Shown here one piece after another: positions 48,734-60,660 of a DNA stretch of 64,000 nt. Position 1 is the first letter of the stretch; every line of letters starts with the position of its first letter. A program made the position numbers and the translations under genes. The notes beneath the pieces were generated by a model. The model saw nothing but the letters and a program-made list of their open reading frames with translations, searched no databases and was not told the origin of the DNA. The DNA is from Eucalyptus grandis (Eukaryota; Streptophyta; Magnoliopsida; Myrtales; Myrtaceae), in assembly GCF_016545825.1 (NCBI RefSeq), contig NC_052616.1, positions 6,324,001 through 6,388,000 of the forward strand. The letters are read 5' to 3'.

Positions 48734-49529
48734 TGGTTGGCAAAGAGAAACAATGGAAATTCTTAGCCCTCTGAGCTCAATTCGTCTATCTTTCAAGCAA
48801 CACCCTTCAGTTTAGGGTTTGCTCGTTGCGAGAGCCTTCTTCTCTACTGCTACTGGCCCCTCAAGACCAATTTAGAAAGTTTCGTTTTCTTGTAAGAAAT
48901 GATGTTGGCTTGTGTTTGAGAGTGTTTCTTTTTCCGATATGAAGCCAGGGTTTATTTAAAAATGCTAGCAACAAGGGACGAGCAGTGTTTGCGTGTATGG
49001 ACACCCAAAAATTAAATACTCTTGTTGCTGTCATAACACGATGATAGCGATAACAAAGTGGTAAAGATCAGTGCACAAAATCTTGCCTGCACATCTACCC
49101 TTTATTTTCAAGCTCAAGACTAGCTCGTTGTTTTTCAATACCGTATTAGAACATCGAAGCATGTATTGAAAATTCGATGGTTGCCCGATTGGTTACCAAG
49201 ATAAATTAGGTCGCTGACGTTGATGATTGGTAAAATGATGCAAACGACACAAGCACAAAATCATTTAGTGGAATGCCATTCTAGTGATAATTTCGTAAGA
49301 CGAGGGCATTTGGTTCGCGTAGATTTTGCCCGCCGTTGGGCCACAATTGCAGGGAGATTTTAATGAAGTTTTTAAAACCAAGTTGTGCAGCGTGACACCT
49401 GCAAAAAATCAAAAACAAAACATACAATAGCAATAAATGTAATAGCAATCCACACGTTGATATTCGAGGAGCAATGTCAAATGTCAACGGTCCACCAAAA
49501 ACCCTTTCTGAGACTCTTCCTGTCTGAAA
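48734..49529. other. Intergenic upstream of the DUF1442 gene
   Basis: No gene recognised. Minus frame 49281-49595 overlaps the promoter and leader region of the next gene and has no domain. Confidence 0.4.
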
Positions 49530-49536
49530 TATAAAG
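49530..49536 (+). promoter_or_regulatory. Candidate TATA box for the DUF1442 gene
   Basis: TATAAAG, about 160 bp before the ATG at 49691, which would leave a leader of about 130 nt containing a GAA repeat. Confidence 0.45.
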
Positions 49537-49613
49537 CCCAAACTGGCACTTCTTTTCCCATTACCACCCTTTTTGCTTGGTCTTGAAGCAACCACAAGCT
49601 CAAAATTTATTCC

Positions 49614-49690
49614 AAGAAGAAGAAGAAGAAGAAGAAGAAGAAGAGGAAGAGGAAGAGGAAGAAGAAGAAGAAGAAGAGGAAGAAGAAGAG
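49614..49690 (+). repeat. (GAA)n-rich purine tract in the 5' leader
   Basis: About 75 bp of GAA with GGA interruptions ends directly at the ATG. It produces spurious Glu- or Arg-repeat frames upstream of the gene. Confidence 0.85.
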
Positions 49691-50429
49691 ATGAAGCTAA
49701 CCTGGTCTCCAGAGACGGCGTCGAAGGCCTACATCGAAACCGTCACATCTGTGAGTGTTTCTCTCTTGCCACATATTGCAGAGAGTTCGTGTCGTCTCTT
49801 TGGTTGATTTGTTTTCTGATCCTGTGTTTTGACAGTGCAAAAAGCTGCACAAAGAATCGGGTGTCGCCGAGCTGGTTTCGGCCATGGCCGCGGGCTGGAA
49901 TGCGCGTCTTGTAGTAGAGACGTGGTCGAGCGGCGGAGCCACCGCCACGAGCATCGGCCTTGCAGTGGCGAGCCACCACACCGGAGGAAGGCACGTGTGC
50001 ATAGTCCCCGATCAGAAATCAAAGTCTGAATACATGGGAGCCCTGGGAGAAACCGGCGAGAACGTGGAAGTGGTGGTCGGAGAACCGGAGGAGGTGGTAG
50101 AGGTGTTAACGGGCATCGATTTCATGGTGGTAGACTGCAGGAGCAAGGATTTCGAGAAGATCCTGAGGTCGGCTAAGTTGGGTTCTCGAGGGGCAGTTTT
50201 GGTGTGCAAGAACGCGAGCTCGAGGATGAGTTTGAACTTCCGATGGCGGAGCGTCCTCGATGCAGGGTCGCGCCGCCTTGCGCGGTCGGCGTTTCTTCCC
50301 GTGGGCAGAGGGCTGGATATTGCCTATGTGGCGAGCATCAGCGGGAGCTCAAGCACTGGCAAAGGCAAGAGCCGGTGGATCAAGCATGTTGATCGGCAAT
50401 CAGGGGAGGAGATTGTCATAAGGAAGTGA
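49691..50429 (+). CDS. DUF1442 family protein (two exons)
   Basis: Plant protein of 217 aa with no established biochemical role. Exon 1 is 49691-49750 (20 codons), exon 2 is 49836-50429; the intron is phase 0, GTGAGT...GACAG. The N-terminus MKLTWSPETASKAYIETV and later ETWSSGGA-TSIGLAVA, TGGRHVCIVPD, VGEPEEV and GIDFMVVDCR are family signatures. The pattern resembles a Rossmann-type methyltransferase fold without clear catalytic residues; that is inference. No signal peptide. The first exon has to be spliced, because the single-frame reading starts later (49884) and loses the conserved start. It lies tail-to-tail with the ICT1-like gene, 762 bp between stops. Confidence 0.93.
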
Positions 50430-51191
50430 ATTTGAAATCGGCAGTGATTTTGGTTTTTTGCCCTAGGCTTTTTTGTGTTTGTAGTCTAATTTTTGTGTTT
50501 GTAGTCTAACTTATTATAGATTTTGCTGATACACTTTATTGTTCAGAAGATTACTGAAACCTGTACAGATATTTTCTCCACATATTAACAAATGATAAGA
50601 GATGCTTTTACCCGCTGTCTAGCCCGAGCATCATACTGATAAAATGGAAAGATCCAGACTGAATTATACATTGATCACCCGAACAGAAGTTTCAACATAA
50701 AGTCTCGAGTAATCTCTGCTGACTATGTATATGAAGTAGCCCCATCGAAATTTCACACGCAACAACGAAGAAATGTGTATGTCTATGAGAAGTAAGACTT
50801 CTTCCAGCAGCTTGATCATCGAAGGTGTAAGCATGACCTAGTTGAATGATCTGCAGCTCTGATTCTTTATCTCCAAGAAGTTACCATATATGGTACTTGC
50901 TAGTCAATGCTGCATGAAATATTCATTGCTTCTATTCTCGGATGGTCAATAAGAATGTTGATGAATCAAAGGGGGATTCTGTCCATCAATTTTAGACTAA
51001 CAGCTACATCGGGGACTTTTTGTGTCAATCCCAGCCGTCTCTACTTCTGCGAAATGCCTTTTTATCTGAGAGCGCCTTCTTACTCTTCAAGCGTTTCTGC
51101 TCTCCAATAGCAGCCCTTTTATGCAGAACAACTTTATCAATTTGCAATGGAATTGAGACATTTAAGTGAGAAATCATACTAGTGAAATGAC
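50430..51191. other. Convergent 3' UTR region
   Basis: Sequence between two stop codons of converging genes. It presumably holds both 3' UTRs and poly(A) sites. Nothing else is supported. Confidence 0.5.
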
Positions 51192-53934
51192 TCACATCTT
51201 GGCAATCTTTTTCTTCTGCTCTTCTGAAGGAGGTGGTGGGACGTATGAAGCAGCATCAATAATTGCCTGATAGCAACATCCAAATATGAAACAAAATCAA
51301 ACCAAAAGGTGATCTAAGAATCCAACAACTGGATATATTTAAGAGGAAAAACAAATAACAGTTGACGGCAAACCCAGACCCAGTGTTTTCAATCGTGAAA
51401 AATGTGGATTGAATGTCCCAATCAGAAGACAACAGCAAGTAGTGTATCATCACCACACAAGAATATGAAATTAGCCTCAATTTATCGTACCTGTAGCTTT
51501 CCTAGTGCGTCATCAATGTTCCCCCTGCACAGAAATAAAATTGTCAACTGGCTGCTGCACTAAGCAGCAAAACCCAAAAAATTTAGACAAACGAGGGAAG
51601 AAAGTGACTTCTGAGTTCTAGTTTTCGTTGAAGAGATCACAATTTCACCATCCTTATTGATCCGATTCTTTTCCTGTTCAGCAGACAATATGCAGAAAGA
51701 AGATAGAACAGTTAGGAAGAATAGTTTTTAATTAAATCATAAAAAAATTACACATTTCCCAGTGTTTATCATTCTATAGACTGAAAATGCAAATCGTAGC
51801 AATATTGTTATATACATCCTGCACAAAATCACCTAACCAGAAACAGGAGCACCCACACAACCATAGAAACAGACACCGCAGGGACAACTCCTTACTCCAC
51901 CAAATAAAAGGAAAATCTATATGGATAAATATCTTGCCCATGATATCCCCTTTGCTGCTGTATTGGGAGGGATTATAGTTCAACATGCGAGATTCCTAAG
52001 AAAAATCTGTTACATAAAGCTTAAGAGAATATTAAAGCAACAAACCATTTGCATTATCCTCTCCCTGATCCTGTCACTTAGCCAATATGCATTATTCACA
52101 TTGAAGCGCATGTCTACCTTAGTGTTCACTGTAAATGGCATCAAGAAAATGTTAGTAGAAGTTATTACCTGTGAGAGAGTGAGAGCGTGAGAGTGGTACT
52201 AGGAAATGACACATGACAGAGAAGGGAGGAAAGAAAAGGAAAGAAAAGGAAAGAAAAGATCAGACCTTTGTTCACATTTTGACCTCCTGGACCACCACTT
52301 CTTGCAAAACTCACAGTGACATGGTCTGGCAAGAAACAAGAAAGAAACTAATAGCCTTAAGGTTCTTTGATCGATTAAGAAATCTAGCATTAGTTAATCA
52401 CGAAAATTCTTCATATCTAGCAATAACTTCATCAAGATGCTACTTTCTACAACTTTAGCGAGCACTTATTCTTATATGTTTACACTTCTGTAGCAGTATG
52501 TGAAAAGCAAACTACATATGCAAGTGCAGTGTTCCTCATGTATTTCTTCCCTTCAGTGGCAGGAGAAATGGCTGCAGGGAAGCCCGAGAAAAAACACAAG
52601 CCCACTATGTAATCCAAGAAATCACAATCAGGCAAAGAAAAAAAAATTAAAACTATTTTCCGAGAAGGCTTCTTCACAACACAACATAAACTGCCGGATA
52701 AGGTGCTCCCCTCGTTAAACCTAGCCAAAGAAAACCTGCCCACTGGCCGAACATGCACTGGGAGCTGAAAGCCCAACTCACTGTCTAAATGAAGAGTCAT
52801 ACAACTTTATGAAAACAGCCAAGCCGCTACTACTTCATTCATAGATAACACGAAATTAAATTAGCACAGTAAATTGTATGAATGCTGTTCGTATGTACTC
52901 CTTTAACAGCTGACCCAAGAAAGAAGCCAATGAAGCGGCTTGAAAAACATTTGCACACGCATAACATTTGCATAGGACTTCTTGAGAAAGATTACAGATA
53001 AAAAGGGCTAGAAATCCGTCATCAGTTCTTTCTTAATCAAACAGGGGAAACCATAGATCAATTCCATACGCCATATCGACTCTCAAAACCATGCACCAAC
53101 ATAAATTAACAATGAACAAAAACACAACTTGGGGAGTACTCAATGGATTAAACGCAGAGGGTCTGCATCAAGGTAGGTAATATGCGAGAGATTCACTCAT
53201 CTATCCGCGATGCATCGACACCAACTACAAACAACATATGCATGCTCTATGTATAGGCAGTAAGCTGAAAACGAAGCAAAAGGCGACAGGCAATGTGTCC
53301 TCTCATTATGAGCATTCGAAGAACACCAAATGAACTTAAAACACCAATCAGCTATCAGCCGCACAGGCAAATAAACTCTTCGGCAGCGGAAAACACTCCA
53401 TTCGATGATCATTCAGCCAATTTGACTAAAATGAAGAACTTTTGACATTGCCGCGAGGAACTAGAAAGATAAACTGTCCCCAAAGTTGTACAATCGTACG
53501 AACACAAAGAGAACAGGCACGAAATCGAAGAACTCGCCGAGCTGCTGAGCCAGCCAGTGGCCCGCCTCAACGCTCCTAAACCATTCATCAGCAATCGCAA
53601 CCAAAACAGGAGCTCAGACGAAACCGGAAGGAGCAACAGAAACGCAGCCACACGCACCGAGCGTTATCTTCGGGGTCGACTCGCCGGCGGCGGAGAGAGC
53701 TCGCTCCTCGGCCTCCTGCAGGAGCTGCTGGACCTGCGCGAGCCGCGACGGGGCCTTCTTCTCCCCGGCGCCTCCCTGCGCGGCGCATCGTATCGGGGTG
53801 AAGCTGATCCCTCGCTGCGCGGGCGGCGGCGCGGCGCCGAGGCGCGGCAGGGGAGGGCGAATCCTCCAGATGGCCGGCAACGGGGCGAACATTTCCCGGA
53901 GGACCATGGCCGTCGTCGTCCTGACGGCCGCCAT
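51192..53934 (-). CDS. ICT1-like peptidyl-tRNA hydrolase (class I release factor family), six exons
   Basis: Codon-independent rescue factor that releases peptides from stalled organellar ribosomes (human ICT1, bacterial ArfB). Exons on the minus strand: 53934-53658, 52325-52266, 52128-52046, 51673-51609, 51524-51491, 51266-51192; 197 aa. The N-terminal ~50 residues are Arg/Pro-rich with few acids, fitting a mitochondrial or plastid transit peptide. Core: ITL-DHVTVSFARSGGPGGQ with the GGQ motif at 106-108, then NVNKVNTKVDMRF, EKNRINKDGEIVISS and TKTRTQKGNIDDAL; the Lys-rich tail (EEQKKKIAKM) is typical of the ribosome-binding end. All splice phases join correctly. Intron 4 has a weak donor, GTCACT. 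The first intron is 1.3 kb. Arabidopsis, as I recall, has the same pairing of a DUF1442 gene with this release-factor gene (At1g62840/At1g62850). Confidence 0.94.
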
Positions 53935-55196
53935 CTCCGGCTCCGACGGAGGGGCCCCCTGATCAGAGCACGAGCAAGCGCCGGGCGGTGTCTCCGGGTT
54001 AATGCGATTTCCGAGTTTTCGGTGTCGCTGGGAGGGAAGAAGGAGACGCGTCGCTCGGTATGGCTGGGCGCGGCTACGGTTCTTCGTGGTCAGGAAAAAT
54101 TGGAACTTTCAATAGGACTCAAGCCCAAGGACCGCAAAATTATAAAATGTAATTGCCCACTTTGACCCATCCTTATTGTAAAATAAAAATCACGCCTTCA
54201 TAAGGTTAACTTGAACTCGTTTACGTAGTCCAAAACTCTACACCAGCAACCCGACCCGAGTCATACAATGTATCTTGCGCTTCTGCCGACGCAATATCGG
54301 GCGGTGTTTATATCGTTTAGAAAGGGCGTCTCGCTTGAGTGAAGTTCATCACTTTGTGTGCAACACCATCTTTCCACTGTTCTCATCCGTGATTCCATTC
54401 AATTTCAGTTCGAATCTTCATCGACGGCAAAAATAGCGAGCTCAAAACCTCCGACCACACGAAGATAAACGGATCTGAGAGGCGTCATGTCGTGCCCTTA
54501 CAATTAAAGATAAGGAGAAGAGATTGGTCTGAGAAATTAAGAAGCTATTTCAAGTGATGTTTAATTAATTGAAAAGAGATTAGTGCTAATGCTGAAACAG
54601 ACGAATTCATCTCCCGCCTAATGTAAGTGTATATCACCCAAAACCAGATGTGACCTCTTTTTCTCGATAACATTCGGAAGCGCCATCTCTTCAGACAGGA
54701 AGAGTTGCAGCTCTCGTCACAACAAATTAACCTATCGCTCCAATTACAAATCCGTCAACAATGACTAAGGCTGATGCACTGCATGCATCCGTCAAACCAC
54801 AAAAAGCATCCATACCCGCACATTCATACACGATGGACCACGGGCCCGACCGAGTCAGAGCCAGAGACAAAGACCAAAAGCCATTTCGCCCAGCTGCTAT
54901 CCAATTAATCCTAGTCCAAGAAAGTCATCCATCACTCACAGCCCGTTTCTGCGGGCAAACATCCAATCTTAATAGAAGGAAAGGCGATCGATTTAACTTT
55001 TAACATCCCAAAAAGAGCATCCACAACATTGGGCATTACAACTGTGCATATTGCATCACACATGTATTACCATTAGACATTATGAGAAAAAAGGTAGATA
55101 TATCTCTGTATTATGTGAATTTCTATCTGGCCTAGTCCAGAATATGCGAATCTACGGGGCAAAGGGTACATGAGGGCCACAATCAACTCAGTTTCC
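53935..55196. other. Intergenic and 3' UTR of the MLF-like gene
   Basis: The part adjoining 53935 is the promoter of the ICT1-like gene on the minus strand and is GC-rich. 55,000-55,196 is likely 3' UTR of the next gene. The frame 54761-55003 lacks domains. Confidence 0.4.
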
Positions 55197-57037
55197 TTAT
55201 GCACTCGCTTCACCATGGGAGGGGCCGGCCTTTCCGCTAGCATTTGCTTTCCTTCTTCCAGCATTTTGCCTCTGAGAAGACTCTGCTCGTTCCCTCATAT
55301 CAGATGTGACCCTCTGCGCAGGCAATGATTGCTGAGTGGACGGAAGCGCCCATCCTCCATGACTTGGGTGTCCAATCTGACCAACTCCTAAAATACATTT
55401 GGTTTTTTCAATAAACAACTTAAGACCGTATTGGCGAGAACGCAAGGTATGAATCAAGAGTCAAGACATACACGGTCACAAAGCATCATCAAGTGCCTAA
55501 GTATCACGAAAAACAACAGTAAAACCTATGGCAATCATAAGCAACTGCACCATCATGCACAAAAATGAACATTAATAACTTGAATTGTGCATTAAAACCT
55601 GCCACATACTCATTTCCAGTGCTTGTAGAACAAAGATAACCTCCTTAAAAGAGCTTATTGTAATGTTCAGTAAGATAATTTATGCGCAAATACCCCATTA
55701 GCAATCAAGCAACTCACCAACCAAAGAAAAATGACAATAGGTAAAAATAATCATTTAACCATAGTCCACCTTTTATAAGTAGTAAGAAATTAAAACATTG
55801 ATTCTTAGATTGTCATTAACACAAAAGATGCAGCCGAAAAAATATCTCACAGTAACACTCACCTCGTCTACCATGACCATCAGAATGCTCGCTCCAACCA
55901 GGCAAATGCTTTCTAGCATTTCCTTTCCAGGCTTGTTCAAATTGAGGCAGCTCATCTAGATAGTCATGACATTACATATATGAGTTATGTGAATTAGGAA
56001 TCCGGCATCCAACAAACAAGAAAATGTTCAAATACCTTCGTTTAGGTTGTGCAGAGTCTGCATGGTATCCACCTTACCATCAGAATTAAGCTGCCTCATA
56101 ACAGAATGGCCCTGCAGTAAAATCATAATATTAAGACATTCAATTAAAATCTTATTATGTGACATCTTAGCTTATGGCACACAAGGTAACGAGACCAACA
56201 CTAAGGCATTCGGTGATACCTTATTATGGAGTCCCCTAGAAACTCTATGAGTGGCTTTCATAGTTGCACTATCAGCTTCTTTCCTTTCCTCGAATGTCAA
56301 CTGTTTCGTAACAAGGCAACCCACAGAATTAGACCATTCCATAAGTTCAGTTTGCAGCTATAACAGGCACAAATACATACCCCATCACTGCCCGTCCTTC
56401 TTGTTGTGGATGATGAATAATATGGACCATTTGCACCACCATAACTGACAGTAGAGCTCTGAAAGGTGAAACTGTGATTCTGTGGCTGCACCTGTCTCTC
56501 AGATGGCCTCTCTATGGAGCCATTCCAATAATGTAGCTGCTTCCTTCTCCTCTCTGCCATAACAAACAGGGTAATCAGTTAGAGCCACAAAAAACTTCAA
56601 ACATGCAATTTAGAGATGGACATACCTTCGACTTCATCATCAGGGCCCTCAACATGTGGCATCTCACTTGACCTCCCATGCTTTCTTGGGTTGTCCTTCT
56701 TCACGTTGTCCGCTTCTTCCTTCTCATCATCAGAGTTCAATTCTTCAATAATGGGTCCTCTAGACATTATCGGTTCTGGAGGACGATGCTCTATCATAGT
56801 AGGTGGAGGATGCATATTCATGAAAGGATCCATATTCATGAAAGGACTTGCAGTTGGACGAAAGATGCTCGAGTCAAAGAGGCCCCCAAATGGTTGTGTA
56901 AAGAAAGGGTCATCAAATGGGTTTCTTCCTCCAAAGAAGCTAGAAGCTAAACTTCTCTGACCACCGAAGCCTCCAAAACCAGCAAAAGGGTCACCAAATC
57001 CGAAGAAAGGATTTCTACCACCTCCGTTACCCTGCAT
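55197..57037 (-). CDS. Myeloid leukemia factor (MLF)-like protein, seven coding exons
   Basis: Plant member of the MLF1-interacting/MLF family, whose animal members are chaperone-associated nuclear-cytoplasmic adaptors; the plant role is unclear. Exons: 57037-56626, 56553-56381, 56300-56220, 56111-56036, 55955-55863, 55387-55197, i.e. six coding segments confirmed by splice phases, giving 341 aa (a further leader exon lies at 58.3-58.45 kb). The N-terminus is Gly/Phe-rich (NPFFGFGDPFAGFGGFGG) and Met/Pro-rich; an acidic stretch ELNSDDEKEEAD follows. The middle part has SSTVSYGG-NG-YYSSSTTRRTG and the conserved LTFEERKEADSATMKATHRV, then GHSVMRQLNSDGKVDTMQTL, DELPQFEQAWKGNA and a basic tail. 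The ATG at 57037 lies just inside the second transcribed exon. Confidence 0.9.
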
Positions 57038-58460
57038 CTTGCAAGCGCTAGACCCTGCAACGAACAAGTAGAATCCAGAATTTGGCAAGCATTTCAAGAA
57101 CAAAATCCTATAATGACGAAACACATACGCCACCTAACTAAAACGAGCTCTTGCAAAACCAAAAAAAAAGAAAGTAAAAGATAACAAAAGAAACAGAGAA
57201 AACAGAACCACTCATTAGTCAGGACAAATTCCTGGACCAGTGAATTTGATACTATATTATTAAAGTGTTATGATGAAGGAGAATAGCAAACAGCTCATAC
57301 TAAACTCTCTGCAACACAAAAAGGTGCAGTTATTCTTCCAAATACTACCCATGGGCACCAATAATAGGGTACAAGTATAACCACAAATATAGATTCCCCA
57401 CGGGAATGAAGCCACGAGGGAAGCAACTACCCATGGGTACCAATAATAGGGTACAAGTATAACCACAAATATAGATCCCCCACAGGAATGAAGCCATGAG
57501 GGAAGCAACTATCATATCAAAGGAAAAGGAAGGTTAAGCCAATCAGGGGAAACATTCTGCAAGGAAATACCCAGACAAGCCTTTTCAAATACACGAGACT
57601 CATATCAAAGCTTAAACATAGCTAACAGTGACAAGAACACGTGTCGCTCTCTCCAATAACTTGCCGAAACCCTCGCCGACTTGCCTGGCAACCATTTAAA
57701 GGCAAGTGAGTTATGGTGATCAGTGAGTATCATTGGCGCATAAGCCCGTAACGGAAGTTACGGAAGCAATTTTGAAATGGAAACGGTTGCCGACATGTTC
57801 AAACAGGCAGAACTGAAATCAACACAACGATCAACAGAAAAGGAGCCGCAATAGTCGTAGTGACAACACGATCTCAATATCAACAACATCAGAACGATCT
57901 CTGGCACTTGAAAGATACATATAACTAGCAGAATAACCAAAAAAATCTCCCTCCCTCCCTACCTCCCTCCCTCCTACAAGTAAGACACAAACCATGGCTT
58001 GCAAGTAATGTCAATCCAAAACCGCCAAGGCAGCAGCACCGCACTCCGCAATCCAATCCATAAACGAAGCGCAAACGCATTCAACCTCAAATCAACACGC
58101 GCGCGCGCACGCAGACGAGAAATCGTCCCAGCAAGAACACTCCGCGTGAAGAGGCACACCGAAGGATCGCCCAACGAAACGGACAAACGCCGACCGATAA
58201 GCCCGCCACACTATCAGCCCGAGCGATCGCACGAAAGACCTAGAAATTCACAGCGATCGCCGGCCGGCGAAATCCTAAACCGCCGCCGGCGCGGAGGAGG
58301 AGAGAGATTTTTACCTTTACTGCCTCGGGACGGAGGAGTTGCGCAGCAGACTGGAAACCCTAACAGCGCCGCTTCTGATGGCGAGAGAGAGATTTCGCAG
58401 CTATTGCAGATTGATCGGAAGCTTACCGCGTGAAATCACCGCTCGAGCTTTCACGGGAAA
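57038..58460 (-). promoter_or_regulatory. 5' leader exon, leader intron and promoter of the MLF-like gene
   Basis: On the minus strand a GC-rich leader exon (about 58460-58317) ends at a GTAAAAAT donor. The intron runs to the CAG acceptor at about 57056, 19 bases upstream of the ATG. The intron is about 1.26 kb. A leader exon plus a long intron in the 5' UTR is a common plant arrangement that often raises expression. The plus-strand frame 57999-58433 is a shadow of this GC-rich segment. Confidence 0.6.
57349..57511 (-). repeat. 81-bp tandem duplication inside the leader intron
   Basis: The segment starting ACCCATGGGCACCAATAATA at 57347 and ending GGGAAGCAACT is followed at once by a second copy starting ACCCATGGGTACCAATAATA at 57428. 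The two differ by only a few bases. Confidence 0.9.
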
Positions 58461-58754
58461 GAGAAGGTACGCGGAGTTAAAAGAAAAATCGAGACGCTTG
58501 GCCGAGGAATACTTATAGGACTCGTAGGAAGCGAGGACACGTGTCGTTTCGCCACGGGGTGTTGATTCGCTGCTCCTCACTCTCCTCTTTTCGTGGGAAG
58601 TTGCAATTTTCGTCCCCCTTATTTTTGTGGTTTTCCGGGTCGGTCCCCGGGAATCAAGTTGTCAAGCTTTCGACTACCCTTTCTTTTTGTTCTTTTTTTT
58701 AATCATTAATATAGATTTCTTGGTATATTCACTCGAAGTTTTAAAACTTATAAT

Positions 58755-59490
58755 AAAAGGGCAATTGAATCATAAAACTTACAAAAAAGTGCAATTGAAT
58801 CCTAAAACTTACAAAAAAAAAGTGTAATAAAATTCTAAAACTCCCCAAGTTGATGCAACCAAATATTAAAATTAACACAATCAAATGTGATTTGTGGCTT
58901 TTTATAATATTTTCTCTACTTACGTGGCAATGATGTGGCTAAAATATGGAACACTAGACTAAAATAAAATTGTTTTGGAATTAATTCTAATTTTTTAACC
59001 AGAAGCTTAATTAAATATTTTAAAAAACACAAAAAGAGCCAAGGCAAGAGCGGAGACCCTTGTCGCCAACCACCCGTCGTCGAAAGGGCGGGGGCTCGGC
59101 AATGATTGGTGGGGTCGCTTGGGCCGACAACCCTCGTTGATGGCAAGCGAGGGCCCGCGCGACCCTCACCCATATCTAGGTGGAGGGTTGTGGGCCCTGA
59201 CCGACCACCGCTGGCCCTTTCGGCGACAAAGGTTGGCCACCCTTGCCTATAGCTTAATTTTTTTCCATTTTGTGTATTTTTAAATTTTTAAAATTTATTT
59301 AATTAATACGTTGGTTAAATAAATTAGAATTTAAGTCACTTTATCATCACGTAAAAGATGGAAAATATTAAAAGAACCGCATAAGCATTTTCCGTCTATA
59401 TAACTAGACGGAATTAATGGAATAACTCAATTGTACTTTTAGAATTCGATTATACTTTTTATAAGTTTTATAACTCAATTGCACTTTCGT
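58755..59490. repeat. Fold-back element with ~250-bp inverted arms
   Basis: Left arm about 58755-59040, right arm about 59250-59490. Pairs: AATTCTAATTTTTTAACC (58982) against AATTCTAATTTATTTAACC reversed from about 59333, and GCAATTGAATCATAAAACTT (58763) against GCAATTGAGTTATAAAACTT reversed from about 59485. The 200-bp centre is GC-rich and contains GGCGACAAAGG-like sequence, unlike the AT-rich arms. No protein is encoded. It is typical of non-autonomous fold-back elements that pick up a GC-rich middle. Confidence 0.75.
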
Positions 59491-60660
59491 GACCAATTAG
59501 AGGACTTTTAGTACACATATTTCTTTGCGCTTGACACTCTTGGTGCAGCGTAGGGCCTGTGGCAAGGGGGATCTCTCGCTCGGACCCAGGTCAAGTGGGT
59601 TGGACTAGGTCCGTCTTCACTAGCAATAGCATAGACCGCGCAGGTGAGACCGGTGTTGGACCCAAGTGATCCACGGTGGACATCGACTTTGTCCTTGTGG
59701 ACTCGGGTCGGGTGTAATGAAGACAATCGAGATGCCCAGCCCCAGTCTTTTCCCTTATGCAGGCACCATAAATCAATTTAATTATAAATCTTTTTTTGTT
59801 GTGCTATGTGTGATCAAGTTTCAAAATTTCTAAATTTTTTGCAGTTTAGAATTGCACGTTGGATCCGTCTATTTTGACGGGATTTCTCTTTTTTCATAAT
59901 CCAAGAAAATGGGCATGAGACTCATAATTAGCCTTGATACATAACTAATGTAATTCGAACAAGTGGCCTCGAGATCTTAAATATAAGACTCTTTAACTTC
60001 CCAACCAAGGCTTATCTCATCGACCTCTGGTGACATTCGAGCTGATTCTAGCAAGGCTTAAGCCTCATCGACCTCTGGCAAGCTTCAACTTGTCAGAAAT
60101 GGAGAGGTGGAGCCTCGCCGGCTTTAGTTCTCTCACTTTGCGCCCGACTAAGGAAGAAGGAAAATTTAAAAAAATCGAATATATTGGTAACTTTCTTCAG
60201 AAAAAATCAAATTAGATTTTACATACCAACAATGACAAATGTATTTTAGTTCATTTTCAAATTTCAGCTAAATACTAGCAATTATTATCATTTTCCTAGA
60301 AAATGACTTTCTGGAAAATATTTCTTAGAGATGTCACATTTTTCGTGAATCAGACAGAATCTTAATAAATTAAAAATTTTACTTCTATAACTCTTTTTTA
60401 TATACTAAATGCAATTCCCAATTTATCACTTATAAGTAATTTCTTCACAAGACTGGTAACTTCTCACGTTGCAAAAATAATCACGAAGTCACTAACTATA
60501 ACACTAAATGACATTATTATTGAGATTCTATATTAGATAGTCCGTATCACCATGTAACTAGCGACCTTTTTCATTGTTGAACTGAACAACTCGCTCATGC
60601 ACAAGCTTGCATTTGACATTCTTTGGATGTAGTTTCGACTTCGCATGTATAATCGCCTGT
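59491..60660. other. Intergenic
   Basis: A less AT-rich stretch near 59525-59760 and another near 60000-60150 have no recognised gene. 60,533-60,660 is probably 3' UTR of the minus gene that follows. Confidence 0.4.

Noticed and set aside
48390..48815. 141-codon plus-strand frame
   Set aside because: It runs through the SINE and its A tail.
49573..49914. Arg- or Glu-repeat proteins at the GAA tract
   Set aside because: Created by the microsatellite in the leader of the DUF1442 gene.
53557..54165. 202-codon plus-strand frame
   Set aside because: Antisense to exon 1 of the release-factor gene, Arg-rich composition from GC-rich DNA.
57999..58433. 144-codon plus-strand frame
   Set aside because: Antisense to the leader exon and intron of the MLF-like gene; no domain.
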